The notes under the pieces are model-generated. The model made no database searches. It saw nothing but the letters and a program-made list of their open reading frames with translations, and was not told the origin of the DNA. DNA of 64,000 bases. It comes from Paenibacillus kobensis NBRC 15729. Its GTDB lineage: Bacteria > Bacillota > Bacilli > Paenibacillales > Paenibacillaceae. Location of the stretch: the NCBI RefSeq assembly GCF_004000825.1, contig NZ_BILZ01000020.1, positions 1 through 64,000 on the forward strand, given 5' to 3'. Made by a program: the position numbers and the translations under genes. Of the stretch, positions 63,186 to 64,000 are shown in pieces. Positions within the stretch are counted from its first letter, which is position 1; each line of letters opens with the position of its first letter.

Positions 63186-64000
63186 CCAAGCTGAGGCGCT
63201 GCGTAACCTGATACGCAACAATGAGAGGCTTCGAACAGGACGAGGAACGCGTATCTTAACGGTCACGAGCGGCAAGGGGGGCGTCGGCAAGTCGAACTTC
63301 AGCTTGAACTTCGCTCTCGCCTTGCAGAAGCTTGGCAAGACAGTGCTCGTGTTCGATGCGGACATTGGCATGGCAAATCTGGATGTATTAATGGGACATA
63401 ACGCAACGTATTCGATCTATCATTTGTTAAAGCAGGATAAGACGATTTGGGACATCATTCAACTCGGTCCGCAAGGCTTGCATTTTGTAGCCGGCGGATC
63501 GGGAATGAATGAGTTGCTGCAGTTGTCCGATGCTCAATTGAACAAGTTTATCGACCAGCTCGATAATCTGCAGGGCAAATACGATTACTTGCTGTTCGAT
63601 ACAGGTGCGGGTTTGTCGAAGGAAGCGGCGAGTCTTATTGCAGCCGCCCACGAGACTATCGTCGTGACGACACCTGAACCTACTGCAATTACTGATGCTT
63701 ATGCACTAATGAAAATGGTTCGTTCCTTCGGACACGAGCCGACATTCCGCCTTGTTGTCAACCGGGCGATGGATGCGAGGGAAGGGCAGCAGACCGCGGA
63801 TAAAATCGCGATGGCGGCACGCAAGTTTATGGGGATTGAAGTTCCGCTGCTCGGCATAATTGCTGACGATCCGAATGTGAGCCGGGCAGTACGTCAGCAG
63901 ACGCCGTTTACGATTGCGTACCCGGCAAGCGATGCAACGAAAGGAATTCAATCGATAGCAAGAGCTTACCTCGATATGCCCGCGCTTCGTGAAGCGACTA
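63178..64000 (+). CDS. flhG: Flagellum number regulator FlhG (partial; runs off the window end)
   Basis: MinD-like ATPase that limits flagellar number and stimulates FlhF. The N-terminal DQAEALR (3-9) matches the known FlhF-activating DQAxxLR motif, and the deviant Walker A SGKGGVGKS is at 31-39, followed by FDADIGMANLDVLMG. The ATG at 63178 follows TTAGGAGAT. 274 codons are visible without a stop; the end is outside the window. Confidence 0.95.
   Translation, partial: MYDQAEALRNLIRNNERLRTGRGTRILTVTSGKGGVGKSNFSLNFALALQKLGKTVLVFDADIGMANLDVLMGHNATYSIYHLLKQDKTIWDIIQLGPQGLHFVAGGSGMNELLQLSDAQLNKFIDQLDNLQGKYDYLLFDTGAGLSKEAASLIAAAHETIVVTTPEPTAITDAYALMKMVRSFGHEPTFRLVVNRAMDAREGQQTADKIAMAARKFMGIEVPLLGIIADDPNVSRAVRQQTPFTIAYPASDATKGIQSIARAYLDMPALREAT

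Noticed and set aside
1-64000. CRISPR arrays, transposons, prophage genes, tRNA or rRNA genes
   Set aside because: None seen; gaps are short and no regularly spaced repeats, transposase motifs or cloverleaf patterns were noticed by eye.

Overview
The window is a chromosomal segment of an endospore-forming, flagellated Gram-positive bacterium of the order Bacillales, most likely a Paenibacillus or close relative. Reasons: the gene order rsmD-coaD / ylbJ / tmcAL / ylbN-rpmF / fapR-plsX-fab genes / rnc-smc-ftsY-ylxM-ffh-rpsP-khpA-rimM-trmD-rplS-lepB-rbgA-rnhB / sucCD-dprA-topA-trmFO-hslVU-codY / fla-che operon is the Bacillales backbone; base composition is moderately GC-rich; ribosome binding sites are strong (AAGGAGG type) with many GTG and TTG starts; and a FapR operator, CodY and the sporulation protein YlbJ are present. 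Almost every base is explained by intact housekeeping genes. I see no transposase, prophage, CRISPR array, toxin-antitoxin or defence gene, and no tRNA or rRNA.

Layout. 1-3134: arginine/proline catabolism (5' part of arginase, proline dehydrogenase, and a divergent P5C dehydrogenase), feeding glutamate. 3329-8029: rsmD-coaD forward, ylbJ and tmcAL reverse, then ylbN-rpmF from a clear sigma-A promoter. 8342-15178: fatty acid and phospholipid synthesis (fapR-plsX-fabH-fabD-fabG-acpP-fabF) and rnc, with a FapR box on the fapR promoter. 15347-26821: chromosome organisation, protein targeting, ribosome and RNA maturation (smc, ftsY, ylxM, ffh, rpsP, khpA, rimM, trmD, rplS, lepB, rbgA, rnhB). 27019-29865: a FliK-like protein, a stand-alone FlhB C-terminal-domain protein, and a YraN-family protein. 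29954-31510: a YifB/ComM-type AAA ATPase on the minus strand. 31858-41785: sucCD, dprA, topA, trmFO, hslVU, codY.

42017-64000: a single unbroken flagellar operon (flgB, flgC, fliE-J, motE-like, fliK, flgD, a TIGR02530-type protein, flgE, flbD, fliL, fliM, fliY, cheY, fliO-R, flhB, flhA, flhF, flhG), all on the plus strand with overlaps or short gaps. It builds the basal body, export apparatus, hook and switch; FlhF/FlhG set flagellar placement and number. flhG runs off the window end.

I found no previously undescribed multi-gene system. The more interesting points are a second FliK-like/FlhB-CC-like pair outside the flagellar operon (with a possible but weak sigma-D promoter), a hairpin that would hide the dprA ribosome binding site, repeated ACTTGACA-type arms around the ylxM-ffh promoter, large inverted repeats in the khpA-rimM, rpmF-fapR and ylbJ upstream gaps, and an HslV whose N-terminus lacks the serine used by the B. 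subtilis enzyme. Start codons were chosen from visible ribosome binding sites and family N-termini. All function calls rest on recognised motifs and gene order, since no searches could be run.
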